Source: Lysobacteraceae bacterium (GTDB lineage Bacteria > Pseudomonadota > Gammaproteobacteria > Xanthomonadales > Xanthomonadaceae). Taken from it: 64,000 bases of DNA. The translations under genes were made by a program, and so were the position numbers. The notes under the pieces were generated by a model. That model searched no databases, was not told where the DNA came from, and saw only the letters and a list, made by a program, of their open reading frames with translations. The stretch lies in the NCBI GenBank assembly GCA_030681035.1, contig JAUXUI010000061.1, positions 1 through 64,000 of the forward strand, read 5' to 3'. Shown piece after piece: positions 24,972 to 33,983 of this stretch (position 1 is its first letter; the number at the start of each line of letters is the position of its first letter).

Positions 24972-25523
24972 TCAATAGGTGTATACCAAGGCATCGACGC
25001 CATTTTGTTCGCCGCGGGTGGCAAGCCATTGCTGCGTGGCTTGCAAGCCAGCGAGTTCGCGCAGTACTTGCACACGCTGCTGCCACACCAGCAGCCGTTG
25101 CTCTGGAGCAAGTGCAGTGTTGCCAAGCTGGCTGTCGATCACTGCCAACTGGTCTTCAAGCTCGGCGCTGAGCGACATCATCGGCGCGCTGGTACTGATG
25201 TCGCTGCTATCGGCAATCAGTGCTTCCAGTTGCGCCGATTCAGCAAGCAGTTGTGGCAACGGATCAGCCATCGAAGTGTTGGTGGTAGCGCTCGGCTCGG
25301 GGGTAATGCGCAACTGGCTGGATACCAGCAACGCCAGAAGCAACGATGCAGCAAGTGCCAATGGCCAGCGTTGTTGCCGGCGTTTTTTGCGTGCCGCAAG
25401 CGCCGCCGCCAGCGCCGGCCATGCAGGGCGTGATGGCGATTGCAACGGCAGTGCGCGCAGCGCGTCAACAACGCTGATGCCGCCGTGCGGTGAGGGAGGG
25501 TTGTTGTGTAAATCATCAAGCAT
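24972..25523 (-). CDS. Single-pass membrane protein, candidate anti-sigma factor
   Basis: A 183-residue protein. The first about 50 residues are cytoplasmic, then one TM helix (WPLALAASLLLALLVSSQL, about 53-71), and a periplasmic helical part (LPQLLAESAQLEALIADSSD; ELAGLQATQQWLATRGEQNG). No catalytic motif and no zinc-binding HxxxCxxC. The gene overlaps the 3' end of the sigma factor gene by 8 bp. This position and topology are those of anti-sigma factors, but sequence similarity to a known family is not evident to me. Confidence 0.6.
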   Translation of the reverse strand: MLDDLHNNPPSPHGGISVVDALRALPLQSPSRPAWPALAAALAARKKRRQQRWPLALAASLLLALLVSSQLRITPEPSATTNTSMADPLPQLLAESAQLEALIADSSDISTSAPMMSLSAELEDQLAVIDSQLGNTALAPEQRLLVWQQRVQVLRELAGLQATQQWLATRGEQNGVDALVYTY

Positions 25524-26106
25524 GACGTCGCTCCTCTTCCACGGGGATGACGTGGTCGGGTTCCTGCAGCAGGGCGCGCAGGCGGCGAGTGCCGCGCGCG
25601 AGTTGTGATTTGGAAAAGCTCAGGCTGCGTTCCATCGCCTGCGCAATTTCCTCGTGGGTGTAGCCCTCGACGTGATAAAGCCAGATCACGCTGCGCGTGT
25701 TGGCCGGTAATTGTTCCAGCGCGCGCAACAGCAATGCGTGATCTGCAGCAGCCGGCGGCAACAACTGTTCGCCAGCATCCATCTCGGGTTCCGGAGGCTC
25801 GTCGCTGTAGTTCACCGTGCCGCGGCGACGCAGGCGCATCAGTGCTTCGTTCACCGCAATCTGGCGTAACCACGCCCAGAATGGCGATTCGCCGCGAAAA
25901 CTGCCAATGCGCTCGAACAACCGCAGCATGGTGTCGTGCAATGCATCTTGTGCTTCCTCACGGTCACCGAGCAGGCGCAGGGCAACGGTGTACACCGGGC
26001 GTTCAAAACGGCGGTAGATTTGCTCGAAGGCATCGGCATGGCCATCACGCGCGCGCTTGACGATTGCGTCGGGCAGATCGATGGCAAAGGTAGATGGCTG
26101 GATCAC
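25516..26106 (-). CDS. ECF-type RNA polymerase sigma factor
   Basis: A 196-residue sigma-70-family protein lacking region 1 and 3. Region 2 (about 20-85) is DGHADAFEQIYRRFERPVYT, then EEAQDALHDTMLRLFERIGS and SPFWAWLRQIAVNEALMRLR. Region 4 (about 125-180) is RALEQLPANTRSVIWLYHVE, GYTHEEIAQAMERSLSFSKS and QLARGTRRLRALL. The start codon is GTG at 26106. It heads a three-gene operon with the candidate anti-sigma factor and the PDZ protein, and presumably autoregulates it; no clear ECF-type promoter could be assigned. Confidence 0.92.
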   Translation of the reverse strand: MIQPSTFAIDLPDAIVKRARDGHADAFEQIYRRFERPVYTVALRLLGDREEAQDALHDTMLRLFERIGSFRGESPFWAWLRQIAVNEALMRLRRRGTVNYSDEPPEPEMDAGEQLLPPAAADHALLLRALEQLPANTRSVIWLYHVEGYTHEEIAQAMERSLSFSKSQLARGTRRLRALLQEPDHVIPVEEERRHA

Positions 26107-26466
26107 AGGCTATAGGATGCGCCATAAGCCGATTGCGTCGCAGACGTGCCTTTACGGCCCATCGAAAAACGGGGTGAGTAAAGCATTCGAGGGCAGGCAT
26201 CCAGTGCCTCGCTCTTGCCTAGCCTCGTGAAGTCACTGGATTCCCGCTTTACGGCGGGCTGTCCATGCCCGCCGCCCTGCGGGCCAGCTTCGCTGTTCGC
26301 GCGCGCTCCAGGCGCGCGCAGTCGCGGGAATGACGAATCAGGGGGATTCCGACTTTAATAAGTGCCATTCGAATCTGCCCCCATTTTTCCCCGATTTCCC
26401 CCCAGAGGCCGATGGATTCCTTGGCGTTCTTGGCGTTTTGGCGAGAGACATGCCTTCAAGCCCTGT
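26107..26466. other. Intergenic region with a family B repeat
   Basis: About 360 bp between the sigma factor gene and the PepSY gene. It contains the repeat at 26236-26337 and an AT-richer tail with TTGGCGTTCTTGGCGTTTTG (about 26422-26441), akin to family C runs in inverted orientation. I see no gene. Confidence 0.6.
26236..26337. repeat. REP-like element, family B (copy 2)
   Basis: CTGGATTCCCGCTTTACGGC at the left and TCGCGGGAATGACGAA at the right, so the ends pair (TTCCCGC with GCGGGAA). Internal palindromes include GGCGGGC...GCCCGCC and GCGCGCTCCAGGCGCGC. It shares both ends with 23691-23779 but not the middle. Confidence 0.75.
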
Positions 26467-27249
26467 TTACCGGTGGCGCGATGCGCGGTGGCGGTGACGC
26501 TGCTTCCACCACATCCACAGGCCAGAGCACGCCAGCACGATCAGGGCGATGGCGCTGGCATCCATCAGCCAGGGGCCGAAACGGCCGAGGAAACGGCCGC
26601 TGTGCAGGTCGCCGATCACCCGTGATGCCGACACGCCCTTGCCACGGAAGGCAGTCAGCGCCTTGTTGAGGCTGGCTTGCGGTGGCGCTGTATCGGCGTT
26701 GGCCCAGCGGATGGCACCGGATGTTGCCGGTTGCCATTGCAGCAGATCGGCGCTGGCCAGCAGACGGCCTTCGCTGCGGATGGCGATCATGCCTTGCGCA
26801 TCATTGCCGATTGCCGTGATCGGCCCGGGCAGGCTGCTGCGGTCGATACGTTCCAGCAGTTCGCCGCTCAGGGTGAGCAACAGCAATTGTTCATGGTTGG
26901 CAATGGCGATCAGGCTGTCATTGGCGACCGCACCGATTGGCTCGGCGAGGTCGTCAGCAACCGGCTTGCCGTCGAGATAAAGGTGCGAGTCGATCCAGAT
27001 CAGCCAGCCGGCCGGGCTGGGCATGGCACGCGGCGATAAAACCGGCTCGATGTGGTACAGCGCCAACAACCACGGTGCGTCGAACGCGCGTTCGTTCAGG
27101 CGCAGCCCCACTGCGTGTGACAGCATGATGCCGGTGCTGGCGAGCAGCAGCACCAGTAACGCCGCAGCAACGCCGATGCGGCGATGCCAGCGGTGCAACA
27201 GGCGTTGCAGGTGGTTGCCGCCGTGCTTGTACGGCGAGCGGCTCATCAT
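26467..27249 (-). CDS. PepSY-associated membrane protein
   Basis: A 260-residue inner-membrane protein with two TM helices: IGVAAALLVLLLASTGIMLS (about 24-43) and MDASAIALIVLACSGLWMWW (about 228-248). The first helix with HRRIGV and the last with GLWMWWKQR are typical of PepSY_TM proteins, which carry electrons through membrane haems or take part in iron-siderophore reduction. The periplasmic middle has a loop region (LIWIDSHLYLDGKPVADDL) and a final LHSGRFLGRFGPW. The start overlaps the stop of the FMN-binding protein gene (ATGA). Upstream in-frame sequence to 27633 is shadow coding of that gene and is excluded. Confidence 0.78.
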   Translation of the reverse strand: MMSRSPYKHGGNHLQRLLHRWHRRIGVAAALLVLLLASTGIMLSHAVGLRLNERAFDAPWLLALYHIEPVLSPRAMPSPAGWLIWIDSHLYLDGKPVADDLAEPIGAVANDSLIAIANHEQLLLLTLSGELLERIDRSSLPGPITAIGNDAQGMIAIRSEGRLLASADLLQWQPATSGAIRWANADTAPPQASLNKALTAFRGKGVSASRVIGDLHSGRFLGRFGPWLMDASAIALIVLACSGLWMWWKQRHRHRASRHR

Positions 27250-27767
27250 GGCTTGTCCGACATGGCGGCGCGGTGCAGGTAAAGGGCGAGCCGTGCCATC
27301 GAGCGCATGGCGTTGACCGATAGCGTGGCACCAGCGATGCCATCGAAGCGTCCGTTCAGGGCGAGGTCCTGGTCGAGTGACAGGCCGATGAGCTGGTCGC
27401 GAAAATTGGGGTAGCGAATTTCCCAACCGCGTGTTTCCCGATAGATCAGCACATGGGCGCTGACGATGCGGCCATCCTCCACCACAAAGCCGGCGGTGAT
27501 CGGCTCTTCCTTGCCGACTTTTTCGAGAATCCATGCGCTGCGCTGACCGCTGCGCCAGTAACGCTGCCGTAGATTGGGCAGGCGTTGGCCGACAATGCGG
27601 CTGATGCCGGACTGGATGTCCGGCGTCAGCCACAGCACCGCCTGGCTTGGCGTTGCGCCAGTGAACGCGCTGGCGACGAACGCTTCAGGTGTTTCGATCA
27701 CCTGTGCCGCATGCACTTGGCATGCGGCGAGCAGGGCGAAGATGAATGACAGCAGGCGATGATTCAT
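27246..27767 (-). CDS. Exported FMN-binding domain protein
   Basis: A 173-residue protein with signal peptide (LLSFIFALLAACQVHA, cut after about residue 20). The C-terminal FMN-binding domain has the flavinylation-type motif DGIAGATLSVNAM (about 142-154), where a Thr is commonly linked to FMN by ApbE. Upstream is VEDGRIVSAHVLIYRETRGW. Such proteins are periplasmic electron carriers. It sits 6 bp after the porin gene and overlaps the PepSY gene, so porin, flavoprotein and membrane electron carrier are expressed together. A role in metal reduction at the cell envelope is inferred. Confidence 0.88.
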   Translation of the reverse strand: MNHRLLSFIFALLAACQVHAAQVIETPEAFVASAFTGATPSQAVLWLTPDIQSGISRIVGQRLPNLRQRYWRSGQRSAWILEKVGKEEPITAGFVVEDGRIVSAHVLIYRETRGWEIRYPNFRDQLIGLSLDQDLALNGRFDGIAGATLSVNAMRSMARLALYLHRAAMSDKP

Positions 27768-27773
27768 GTGATG

Positions 27774-29105
27774 TCAGAATTGATAGCCAATACCCAGGTT
27801 GAGACGGTCATCGTCCTGAACGCCATTGGGGGTGCTCTCGAATTGGTAGTCGAGCTTGAACACGACCTCGGGTACCGGCCAATAGTTGAAGCCGAACGAG
27901 GTGACATCAAAGCGGGTATCGACGCCTTTCAGCCCGGACTGCGTATCCCAACGCTCGTGGCGGCCGAAGAAACCCAACGTACCGGTAGCCACCGCGAAAC
28001 GATATGACGGCTCGACATACCAGCCGTACTGGCTGTCGCGGCCCAGTGCCTTGACGTCGGCCGCGCCTTCAATATCCCAATGCGCGTACAGCGCACGCAG
28101 GCCGAAACCATTGCGCAGTATATCCGCGTGCGCTTCCAGCAAGGTGGCATCGATACCGCGTGCGCCCTGGGTGACGTCCTGCTGATACTGGCCGCTGACA
28201 CCAAGTTCGACGCCGGGAATGCCCTTCCATTTCAGGCGGCCGGTGTAGGCGACATCCTCGGCTGGCGCTTCGGATACGCTTTTGCGACCACCGCGAATCG
28301 CGAAATTGCTGTCGACCTGCAAACCGGAGTGGGTGGCGAGGTCGTAGGAAAAACCCTGGCCGAAGGTGCCGTTGAGGGCGACACCCCCTTCGCGCCAAGT
28401 GGTGGGGATGATCTGATTTTCGATCCGGTTGCGCTCGACGCCGAAGAAGGTGGGTGGCTCGTGGGTCTCGTTGAGGATGCCGACCGGCACCAAAAACACG
28501 CCAGCACGCAGGCTGTGGCGGTCGTTCTCGCCAAGGCGCCAACCGAAGGCAGAGGTCAGGTCGGCTTCAAGGAATGCCTGTTCCAGTTCCACCGCGCCAT
28601 TCTTCTCGGTGTCGGCGTGTTCGACTTCCAGTTCCGATTGCAGCCGCAGCCAGTCGTTGAAGCGGTGGCCGGCGAACAACACGAAGCGGTGAAAATCGAT
28701 CTCGTCGCTATTGCCGCCGTTGTAGTGCATCTCGCCATAGCCGCCCAGCGTGGTGCGCTGCCACCAGCCATCACTACCGAGCCCGGCATCGGAAAGTGCG
28801 GTTTCGACCACGCCACCGGTGGCCTCGATCCGTTCTTCGTTCTGCGCCAGCCGTGCTTCAATTTGCTCGATGCGCGCAACTTCCGCTGCGGCAGGTGCGG
28901 TAGCGGATGCGCTGTGGGTTTGGTTTTGCAATTGCTCGATACGTGCTTGCATGGCCTCCAGTTGTTCTTGCTGGGCTTGCAGCATTTGCCACATTGCCTC
29001 GCGGCTGGGCAGGTTGGTGCTGTCTTGCGACCAGGCCGGTGTGGCGAGGGTCATCATTACGGCAAGCGTGAGTGTGCGCATCACCAGTGTGCGTGTAGCA
29101 GGCAT
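27774..29105 (-). CDS. Porin with N-terminal coiled coil
   Basis: A 443-residue outer-membrane protein. Signal peptide (LTLAVMMTLATPAWSQD, cleaved near residue 26), then a coiled coil (about 35-90: MLQAQQEQLEAMQARIEQLQ, IEQIEARLAQNEERIEATGG), then a porin barrel (TTLGGYGEMHYNGGNSDEID, FHRFVLFAGHRFNDWLRLQS) ending in F (LNLGIGYQF). The domain order recalls phosphate-selective-porin/OprP-like proteins. It leads the operon with the FMN-binding and PepSY genes. A repeated-hexamer site resembling a Fur box lies about 60 bp upstream, which would make it iron-responsive; substrate unknown. Confidence 0.85.
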   Translation of the reverse strand: MPATRTLVMRTLTLAVMMTLATPAWSQDSTNLPSREAMWQMLQAQQEQLEAMQARIEQLQNQTHSASATAPAAAEVARIEQIEARLAQNEERIEATGGVVETALSDAGLGSDGWWQRTTLGGYGEMHYNGGNSDEIDFHRFVLFAGHRFNDWLRLQSELEVEHADTEKNGAVELEQAFLEADLTSAFGWRLGENDRHSLRAGVFLVPVGILNETHEPPTFFGVERNRIENQIIPTTWREGGVALNGTFGQGFSYDLATHSGLQVDSNFAIRGGRKSVSEAPAEDVAYTGRLKWKGIPGVELGVSGQYQQDVTQGARGIDATLLEAHADILRNGFGLRALYAHWDIEGAADVKALGRDSQYGWYVEPSYRFAVATGTLGFFGRHERWDTQSGLKGVDTRFDVTSFGFNYWPVPEVVFKLDYQFESTPNGVQDDDRLNLGIGYQF

Positions 29106-29166
29106 CGTTATGTCCCCTATACGATTTGCGGTTGGATGGGCAGCCGCTGAGTGGCTGTGCGTTTAT

Positions 29167-29191
29167 GCTAACGCTAACGCGAACGATTCGC
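29167..29191. promoter_or_regulatory. Fur-box-like hexamer array
   Basis: GCTAAC (29167-29172), GCTAAC (29173-29178), GCGAAC (29179-29184), G, then ATTCGC (29186-29191): three direct hexamers and one inverted, the layout of a Fur site (F-F-F-x-R). The hexamers deviate from the GATAAT consensus (four, four, three and four of six bases), so this is only a candidate. It lies between the divergent porin and stomatin genes. Confidence 0.35.
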
Positions 29192-29283
29192 AATAACTAC
29201 CGTGAGATACTGGCATTGGTATCCACGGGCGGCGGGTTAAGATGTCGCCTACTCGTACACATAACTCTTGGGGTCCGCCGATC

Positions 29284-30237
29284 ATGGATATCGTTGCCAT
29301 CGCGTTTTTGCTGTTCGCTGTCGTTACCGTGCTCAAAGGGGTGCGGATCGTGCCGCAGGGTTATGAGTGGACGGTGGAGCGCTTTGGCCGCTACGACCGC
29401 ACCCTGGTGCCAGGGCTGGGCCTGACGGTGCCGTGGGTGGAGGCAATCGGGCGCAAGTTGAACATGATGGAACAGGTGCTGGATGTGCCCTCGCAGGAAG
29501 TGATCACCAAGGACAATGCGGTGGTACGCGTCGATGGCATCGTTTTTTTCCAGGTGCTCGATGCCGCCAAGGCGGCCTACGAGGTTGCCACGCTGGAAAT
29601 TGCGATTCTCAACCTGACCATGACCAATGTGCGCACCGTGCTTGGTTCGATGGATCTGGATGAGTCGCTGTCCAAGCGCGACGAGATCAACGCCCGCTTG
29701 TTGATCGTGGTCGACGAGGCCACCCATCCGTGGGGGATCAAGGTCAACCGCATCGAGATCAAGGACATCCAGCCGCCACGCGATCTGATCGATTCGATGG
29801 CACGGCAGATGAAAGCCGAGCGCGAAAAGCGCGCCAACATTCTGGAAGCCGAGGGTTTCCGTCAGGCCGCGATCCTCAAGGCCGAGGGCGAGAAGCAGGC
29901 GGCGGTGCTGGAAGCCGAGGGTCGGCGCGAGGCGTCGTTCCGCGATGCCGAGGCGCGCGAGCGGCTGGCGCAAGCCGAGGCCAAGGCGACCGAGCTGGTC
30001 AGTGATGCGATTGCCAAGGGCGATGTGCAGGCGATCAACTATTTTATCGCGCAAAAGTATGTCGAGGCGCTGCGCGAGTTCGCCCACTCGCCAAACCAGA
30101 AGACCTTGCTGATGCCAATGGAGACCACCGGGATACTCGGCTCGTTGGCCGGTATCGTGGAAATTGGTCGCGCCGCCGGCGCAGCAAACACCAGCGCCAC
30201 AGCGGCGCGCGCCAATCCGTTCATCAAGCCGGAGTAA
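29284..30237 (+). CDS. SPFH-domain stomatin/QmcA-like membrane protein
   Basis: A 317-residue protein with an N-terminal TM helix ([20 protein letters not shown]), the SPFH/band-7 domain (about 25-190: [40 protein letters not shown]) and a long coiled coil (about 175-255: [20 protein letters not shown]). The motif [17 protein letters not shown] is characteristic of paraslipins/QmcA. It forms large oligomeric rings in the membrane. ATG 29284 was chosen because it directly precedes the TM helix. The NfeD gene follows 3 bp later, the conserved partnership of slipins. Confidence 0.93.
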   Translation: MDIVAIAFLLFAVVTVLKGVRIVPQGYEWTVERFGRYDRTLVPGLGLTVPWVEAIGRKLNMMEQVLDVPSQEVITKDNAVVRVDGIVFFQVLDAAKAAYEVATLEIAILNLTMTNVRTVLGSMDLDESLSKRDEINARLLIVVDEATHPWGIKVNRIEIKDIQPPRDLIDSMARQMKAEREKRANILEAEGFRQAAILKAEGEKQAAVLEAEGRREASFRDAEARERLAQAEAKATELVSDAIAKGDVQAINYFIAQKYVEALREFAHSPNQKTLLMPMETTGILGSLAGIVEIGRAAGAANTSATAARANPFIKPE

Positions 30238-30240
30238 GCC

Positions 30241-30684
30241 ATGGATCTGATCGGTGAAAACTGGTTCTGGTGGGCATTGGCGCTGTTATTGCTGGCTGCC
30301 GAAGCATTGGTGCCCGGCGTGTTCCTGCTCTGGCTGGGTCTGGCTGCGGGCGGTACCGGCGCGCTAAAGCTGTTGATACCGGGGATGGCGCCGGTGACGC
30401 AGTGGATCGTGTTTTCGTTCCTGTCGCTGGTTTCGGTGGGCGTAGCCTGGCAGATTCGCCGTCGCAGTTCGGTCAAGGTGACCGATCAGCCGCTGTTGAA
30501 CCAGCGCTCGGCGCAATTGGTCGGCCGTGTGTATCCGCTCGATAGCGCGATCATCAATGGCCGTGGCCGGCTGAAGATCGGCGATGCTTTTTGGCATGTG
30601 GAAGGTCCAGATACCGATGCGGGTATGCGGGTGCGCATCGTCGGTGTGCATGACATGGTGTTGCGTGTGGTTGCGGTGGATTGA
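30241..30684 (+). CDS. NfeD-like membrane protein (slipin partner)
   Basis: A 147-residue inner-membrane protein. Two TM segments are visible (WWALALLLLAAEALVPGVFL; WIVFSFLSLVSVGVAWQI) and a C-terminal OB-fold domain (about 80-147: LVGRVYPLDSAIINGRGRLK, VRIVGVHDMVLRVVAV). This is the short NfeD form (YbbK/YbbL-like partner) without the ClpP-type protease domain. It is expressed with the QmcA-like gene 3 bp upstream. Confidence 0.92.
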   Translation: MDLIGENWFWWALALLLLAAEALVPGVFLLWLGLAAGGTGALKLLIPGMAPVTQWIVFSFLSLVSVGVAWQIRRRSSVKVTDQPLLNQRSAQLVGRVYPLDSAIINGRGRLKIGDAFWHVEGPDTDAGMRVRIVGVHDMVLRVVAVD

Positions 30685-30687
30685 AGG

Positions 30688-30897
30688 ACTCGGGACTCGG
30701 GAAAAGCGTAAAGCACTCGGGTCCGCAAAGGACGCGAAGGACGCAAATAACAGCATTTGGGTGGGCGGCTGTCGGGTTTCGCCACGCGTCACCCGTTCTT
30801 CTACTGACCCGGATTCGTGCTTTCCTTTGCGCACTTGGCGACCTTTGCGGACCATTTGATCTTCCCGATCTCCGGCTTTATCGAGTCCCGAGTCCCG
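30688..30897. repeat. Inverted-repeat element, family C
   Basis: Left side: GACTCGGGACTCGGG (about 30687-30702) and GGTCCGCAAAGGACGCGAAG (30719-30739). Right side, inverted: a related TTGCGCACTTGGCGACCTTT run (about 30828-30846) leading to GCGGAC and then GAGTCCCGAGTCCC (30883-30896). The whole about 210-bp stretch between nfeD and gcvT is thus an imperfect palindrome. The GGTCCGC(A/G)AAGGACGC unit also occurs at 22237. Confidence 0.65.
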
Positions 30898-30940
30898 GCT
30901 TCTCTGCGATAATGCATGCCTTTCCTTCTGGGCGAGCGCC

Positions 30941-32032
30941 ATGATTCAGCACACTGTTCTCAATGCCAGCCACCGCGCGCTGGGCGCCAAGATGGTGGAT
31001 TTCGGTGGTTGGGACATGCCGATTCATTACGGTTCGCAGATCGAGGAACACCATCTGGTGCGCCGCGATGCCGGCATGTTCGATGTCTCGCACATGACCG
31101 TGATCGACCTGCATGGCGACAACGTGCGGCCGTTTCTGCGTCATCTGCTGGCCAACAACATTGGCAAGCTCAAAACGCCGGGCAAAGCCTTGTATTCGTG
31201 CATGCTCAACGAGCGTGGCGGTGTGATCGATGACCTGATCGTTTATTTTCGCGATGAAACCTGGTTTCGGCTGGTGGTGAACGCGGCAACACGTGACAAG
31301 GACATGGTCTGGATCAACGTGCAGGCTTCGGCATTCGATGTCGAGGTCAAGGAGCGCCCAGAGCTGGCGATGATTGCGGTGCAGGGCCCCAATGCACGGG
31401 AAAAAATGGCTTCGTTGTTGTCGCCCGAAGGCGCCACGGCTGCGGCAAATCTGGCCAAGTTCGTCGCTGCCGATATTGATGGCCTGTTCATTGCGCGCAC
31501 CGGCTACACCGGTGAAGACGGCTACGAGGTGATCGTGCCCGAATCCGATGCGGTGGACCTGTGGAACCGGTTGCTCGCCGCAGGTATCAAGCCTGCAGGC
31601 CTGGGCGCACGCGACACCTTGCGGCTGGAGGCGGGCATGCCGCTGTACGGCCAGGATATGGATGAAACCGTGAGCCCACTGGAAGCCGGGCTGGCATGGA
31701 CGGTCAGTTTGGACACTGATCGCAGTTTCATCGGCCGGGCTGCGCTGGAAAATCAGAAAGCCCAGGGCGTGCCACGGCAAACCATCGGTCTGGTGATGGA
31801 CGACAAGGGTGTGTTGCGCCACGGTCAGCGTTTGTTGAGCGCGGCCGGAGCTGGCGAGATTCTCTCGGGTACCTTCTCCCCGACGCTCGGCCTGGCAATT
31901 GCCATGGGCCGTGTTCCTGCTGGCGAGGCGGGTGCGGTGCGGGTGGATATCCGTGGCCGCGAAGTGCCGCTTCGTGTGGTCCGCATGCCGTTTGTTCGTG
32001 ATGGCAAGGCGCAGCCCGAGGTATTGATCTGA
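30941..32032 (+). CDS. gcvT: Aminomethyltransferase (glycine cleavage T protein)
   Basis: A 363-residue tetrahydrofolate-dependent enzyme of the glycine cleavage system. Visible hallmarks: [20 protein letters not shown] (about 13-32), [37 protein letters not shown] (about 187-201) and [20 protein letters not shown] (about 223-242), the last being the catalytic and folate-binding region. C-terminal barrel from about 285. gcvH follows after 140 bp. No glycine riboswitch was recognised in the repeat-filled upstream region. Confidence 0.96.
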   Translation: MIQHTVLNASHRALGAKMVDFGGWDMPIHYGSQIEEHHLVRRDAGMFDVSHMTVIDLHGDNVRPFLRHLLANNIGKLKTPGKALYSCMLNERGGVIDDLIVYFRDETWFRLVVNAATRDKDMVWINVQASAFDVEVKERPELAMIAVQGPNAREKMASLLSPEGATAAANLAKFVAADIDGLFIARTGYTGEDGYEVIVPESDAVDLWNRLLAAGIKPAGLGARDTLRLEAGMPLYGQDMDETVSPLEAGLAWTVSLDTDRSFIGRAALENQKAQGVPRQTIGLVMDDKGVLRHGQRLLSAAGAGEILSGTFSPTLGLAIAMGRVPAGEAGAVRVDIRGREVPLRVVRMPFVRDGKAQPEVLI

Positions 32033-32172
32033 CACTGTGATCGCATTGAACCGTGTTGCTTTTAGTACAATGTGCCGCTCGTGAAACCCTGGCCATCGGG
32101 TCACGCAGGCGGTGCCAAAAGACCCCAATCCACGTTTTGCCGTCCACAACCAGCCCAGCGCAGGAGCCAGTC

Positions 32173-32568
32173 ATGAGTGAAATCCCGGGTGATCTGAAGT
32201 TTCTCAAATCCCACGAGTGGGCCCGTGTCGAAGATAGCGGTCGCGTTACGGTTGGCATTTCCGATCACGCGCAGGGTTTGCTCGGCGATCTGGTTTACGT
32301 CGAGTTGCCGAACGTTGGCGATGAGGTTGAGCAATCGGTTGGTGTAGCGGTGGTCGAATCGGTCAAGGCTGCCTCGGATGTCTATAGCCCGGTGTCGGGC
32401 ACGGTGGTTGCAGTAAACACCGAGCTGGCCGACAAGCCCGAAAAGATCAATGAAGATGCTTACGGCGAGGGATGGATATTTGTTGTCGAGATGTCAGAGC
32501 CCGAGCAACTCAACGAGTTGCTCACGCCAGATGATTACGCCGAGTTGATCGAAGACGAAGCACATTGA
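32173..32568 (+). CDS. gcvH: Glycine cleavage H protein (lipoyl carrier)
   Basis: A 131-residue lipoyl protein carrying the aminomethyl intermediate between P, T and L proteins. The lipoyl-lysine is K65 in [17 protein letters not shown]. Other hallmarks: [20 protein letters not shown] and [28 protein letters not shown] ribosome-binding site precedes ATG 32173. A -10-like TACAAT lies at 32066-32071 in the leader, so it may have its own promoter. A terminator hairpin immediately follows the stop. Confidence 0.97.
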   Translation: MSEIPGDLKFLKSHEWARVEDSGRVTVGISDHAQGLLGDLVYVELPNVGDEVEQSVGVAVVESVKAASDVYSPVSGTVVAVNTELADKPEKINEDAYGEGWIFVVEMSEPEQLNELLTPDDYAELIEDEAH

Positions 32569-32573
32569 CTCCC

Positions 32574-32598
32574 ACCGGCCGCATTGCGGCCGGTTTTA
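32574..32598 (+). terminator. Rho-independent terminator after gcvH
   Basis: Perfect 9-bp stem ACCGGCCGC (32574-32582) / GCGGCCGGT (32586-32594) with a 3-base loop and TTTTATT tail. It stands between gcvH and gcvPA and could limit read-through to gcvPA. Confidence 0.8.
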
Positions 32599-32621
32599 TT
32601 ACCGCTGGATGGAATCCTGTC

Positions 32622-33983
32622 ATGCCGTTCATTCCCCATAGCGAAACCGATGTCAACAGCATGTTGCATGCCATCGGTGTCGCGCGCATCGAAGACCTGT
32701 TCGACGAAATTCCCGAGTCGCTGAAGATTGGCGCGCTGGATCGGGTGCCCGAAGGTCTGTCTGAAATGGAGCTTGCCCGGCGGATGGCGCAATACGCGCG
32801 CAGCGATGAGGTGGACCTTTGTTTTGCCGGCGCCGGCGCCTACGAGCACCACATTCCTTCAGCGGTATGGCAGATCGTGGGGCGCGGCGAGTTCTATTCG
32901 GCGTATACGCCGTATCAGGCCGAGGCGAGTCAGGGCACGCTGCAACTGATTTATGAATACCAGACCATGATCACCCGGTTGACTGGCATGGACGTGTCCA
33001 ATGCCTCGATGTACGACGGCGCCACTGCGGTGGCCGAAGCGGTGTTGATGGCCGAGCGCAGCCGCAAACGCGGTGGCGCCCGCCGTGTGCTGGTGCCCAC
33101 CTCGTTGCATCCGGCCTACCGCAAGACCATGGCGACCATCCTCAACCTTCAGAACATCGTGATCGACGAGATACCTTGTCCCGAAGGTGTGCTGACAATT
33201 GATGCGCTGGAGCGCGTTACCGATGAGTTCACGGTGCTGGTCATCGCGCAGCCCAATTTTTTTGGCCTGATCGAGGATGTCGATGCACTGACCAATTGGG
33301 CGCATGCACGTGGCGCGTTGGCTATTGCGGTAGTCAACCCGGTCGCGCTGGGTTTGCTCAAAGCGCCAGGGCAGTGGGGTGATAACGGTGTTGATATCGC
33401 CTGTGGCGATGGTCAACCGCTGGGTGTGCCGATGTCATCGGGCGGGCCGTATTTCGGGTTTCTGACCTGTCGTCAAGAGTTGATACGCAACATGCCGGGC
33501 CGGATCGTTGGTCGTACGACCGATCTTGATGGTCGTCCTGGTTTTGCGCTGACGTTGCAAGCGCGCGAGCAGCACATTCGTCGTGCCAAGGCAACGTCCA
33601 ATATCTGCACCAACCAAGGATTACTGGTTACGGCTGCAACCATCCACATGGCATTGCTCGGTCCACAAGGCTTGCGCAATGTTGCTGGTCATTGCGCGGT
33701 GCAGACCCGAACCTTGTACAACGCCTTGTGCGCGTTGCCCGGCGTGGAGCCGGTGTTCCCCGGGCGGCCGTTTTTCCACGAAGTTGCATTGCGCCTGCCG
33801 GTTGCGGCAAGTGAGTTGATCGAGAAAATGGCACGCAAACGGATCGTTGCCGGTGTATCGCTGGCTGACGAATACCCCGAGTTGGGCGATGCGTTGCTGG
33901 TGTGTGCCACCGAAACAAAAACCGATCAAGATATCGCGCGCTTCGTTGGCGAAGTGGCTATCGCGATCGAGCGAGTCGCATAG
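32622..33983 (+). CDS. gcvPA: Glycine dehydrogenase (decarboxylating) subunit 1
   Basis: A 453-residue protein equal to the N-terminal half of the P protein. ATG 32622 gives [20 protein letters not shown], the usual start. Family stretches: [80 protein letters not shown] and [20 protein letters not shown]. The PLP-binding lysine belongs to the other subunit, GcvPB, whose gene is expected directly downstream but is absent here: about 730 bp of non-coding DNA and an H1-like gene follow. GcvPB must be encoded elsewhere for this to function. Confidence 0.95.
   Translation: MPFIPHSETDVNSMLHAIGVARIEDLFDEIPESLKIGALDRVPEGLSEMELARRMAQYARSDEVDLCFAGAGAYEHHIPSAVWQIVGRGEFYSAYTPYQAEASQGTLQLIYEYQTMITRLTGMDVSNASMYDGATAVAEAVLMAERSRKRGGARRVLVPTSLHPAYRKTMATILNLQNIVIDEIPCPEGVLTIDALERVTDEFTVLVIAQPNFFGLIEDVDALTNWAHARGALAIAVVNPVALGLLKAPGQWGDNGVDIACGDGQPLGVPMSSGGPYFGFLTCRQELIRNMPGRIVGRTTDLDGRPGFALTLQAREQHIRRAKATSNICTNQGLLVTAATIHMALLGPQGLRNVAGHCAVQTRTLYNALCALPGVEPVFPGRPFFHEVALRLPVAASELIEKMARKRIVAGVSLADEYPELGDALLVCATETKTDQDIARFVGEVAIAIERVA

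Noticed and set aside
30685-30940. Glycine riboswitch upstream of gcvT
   Set aside because: I looked for the conserved glycine aptamer core and found only inverted repeat units.
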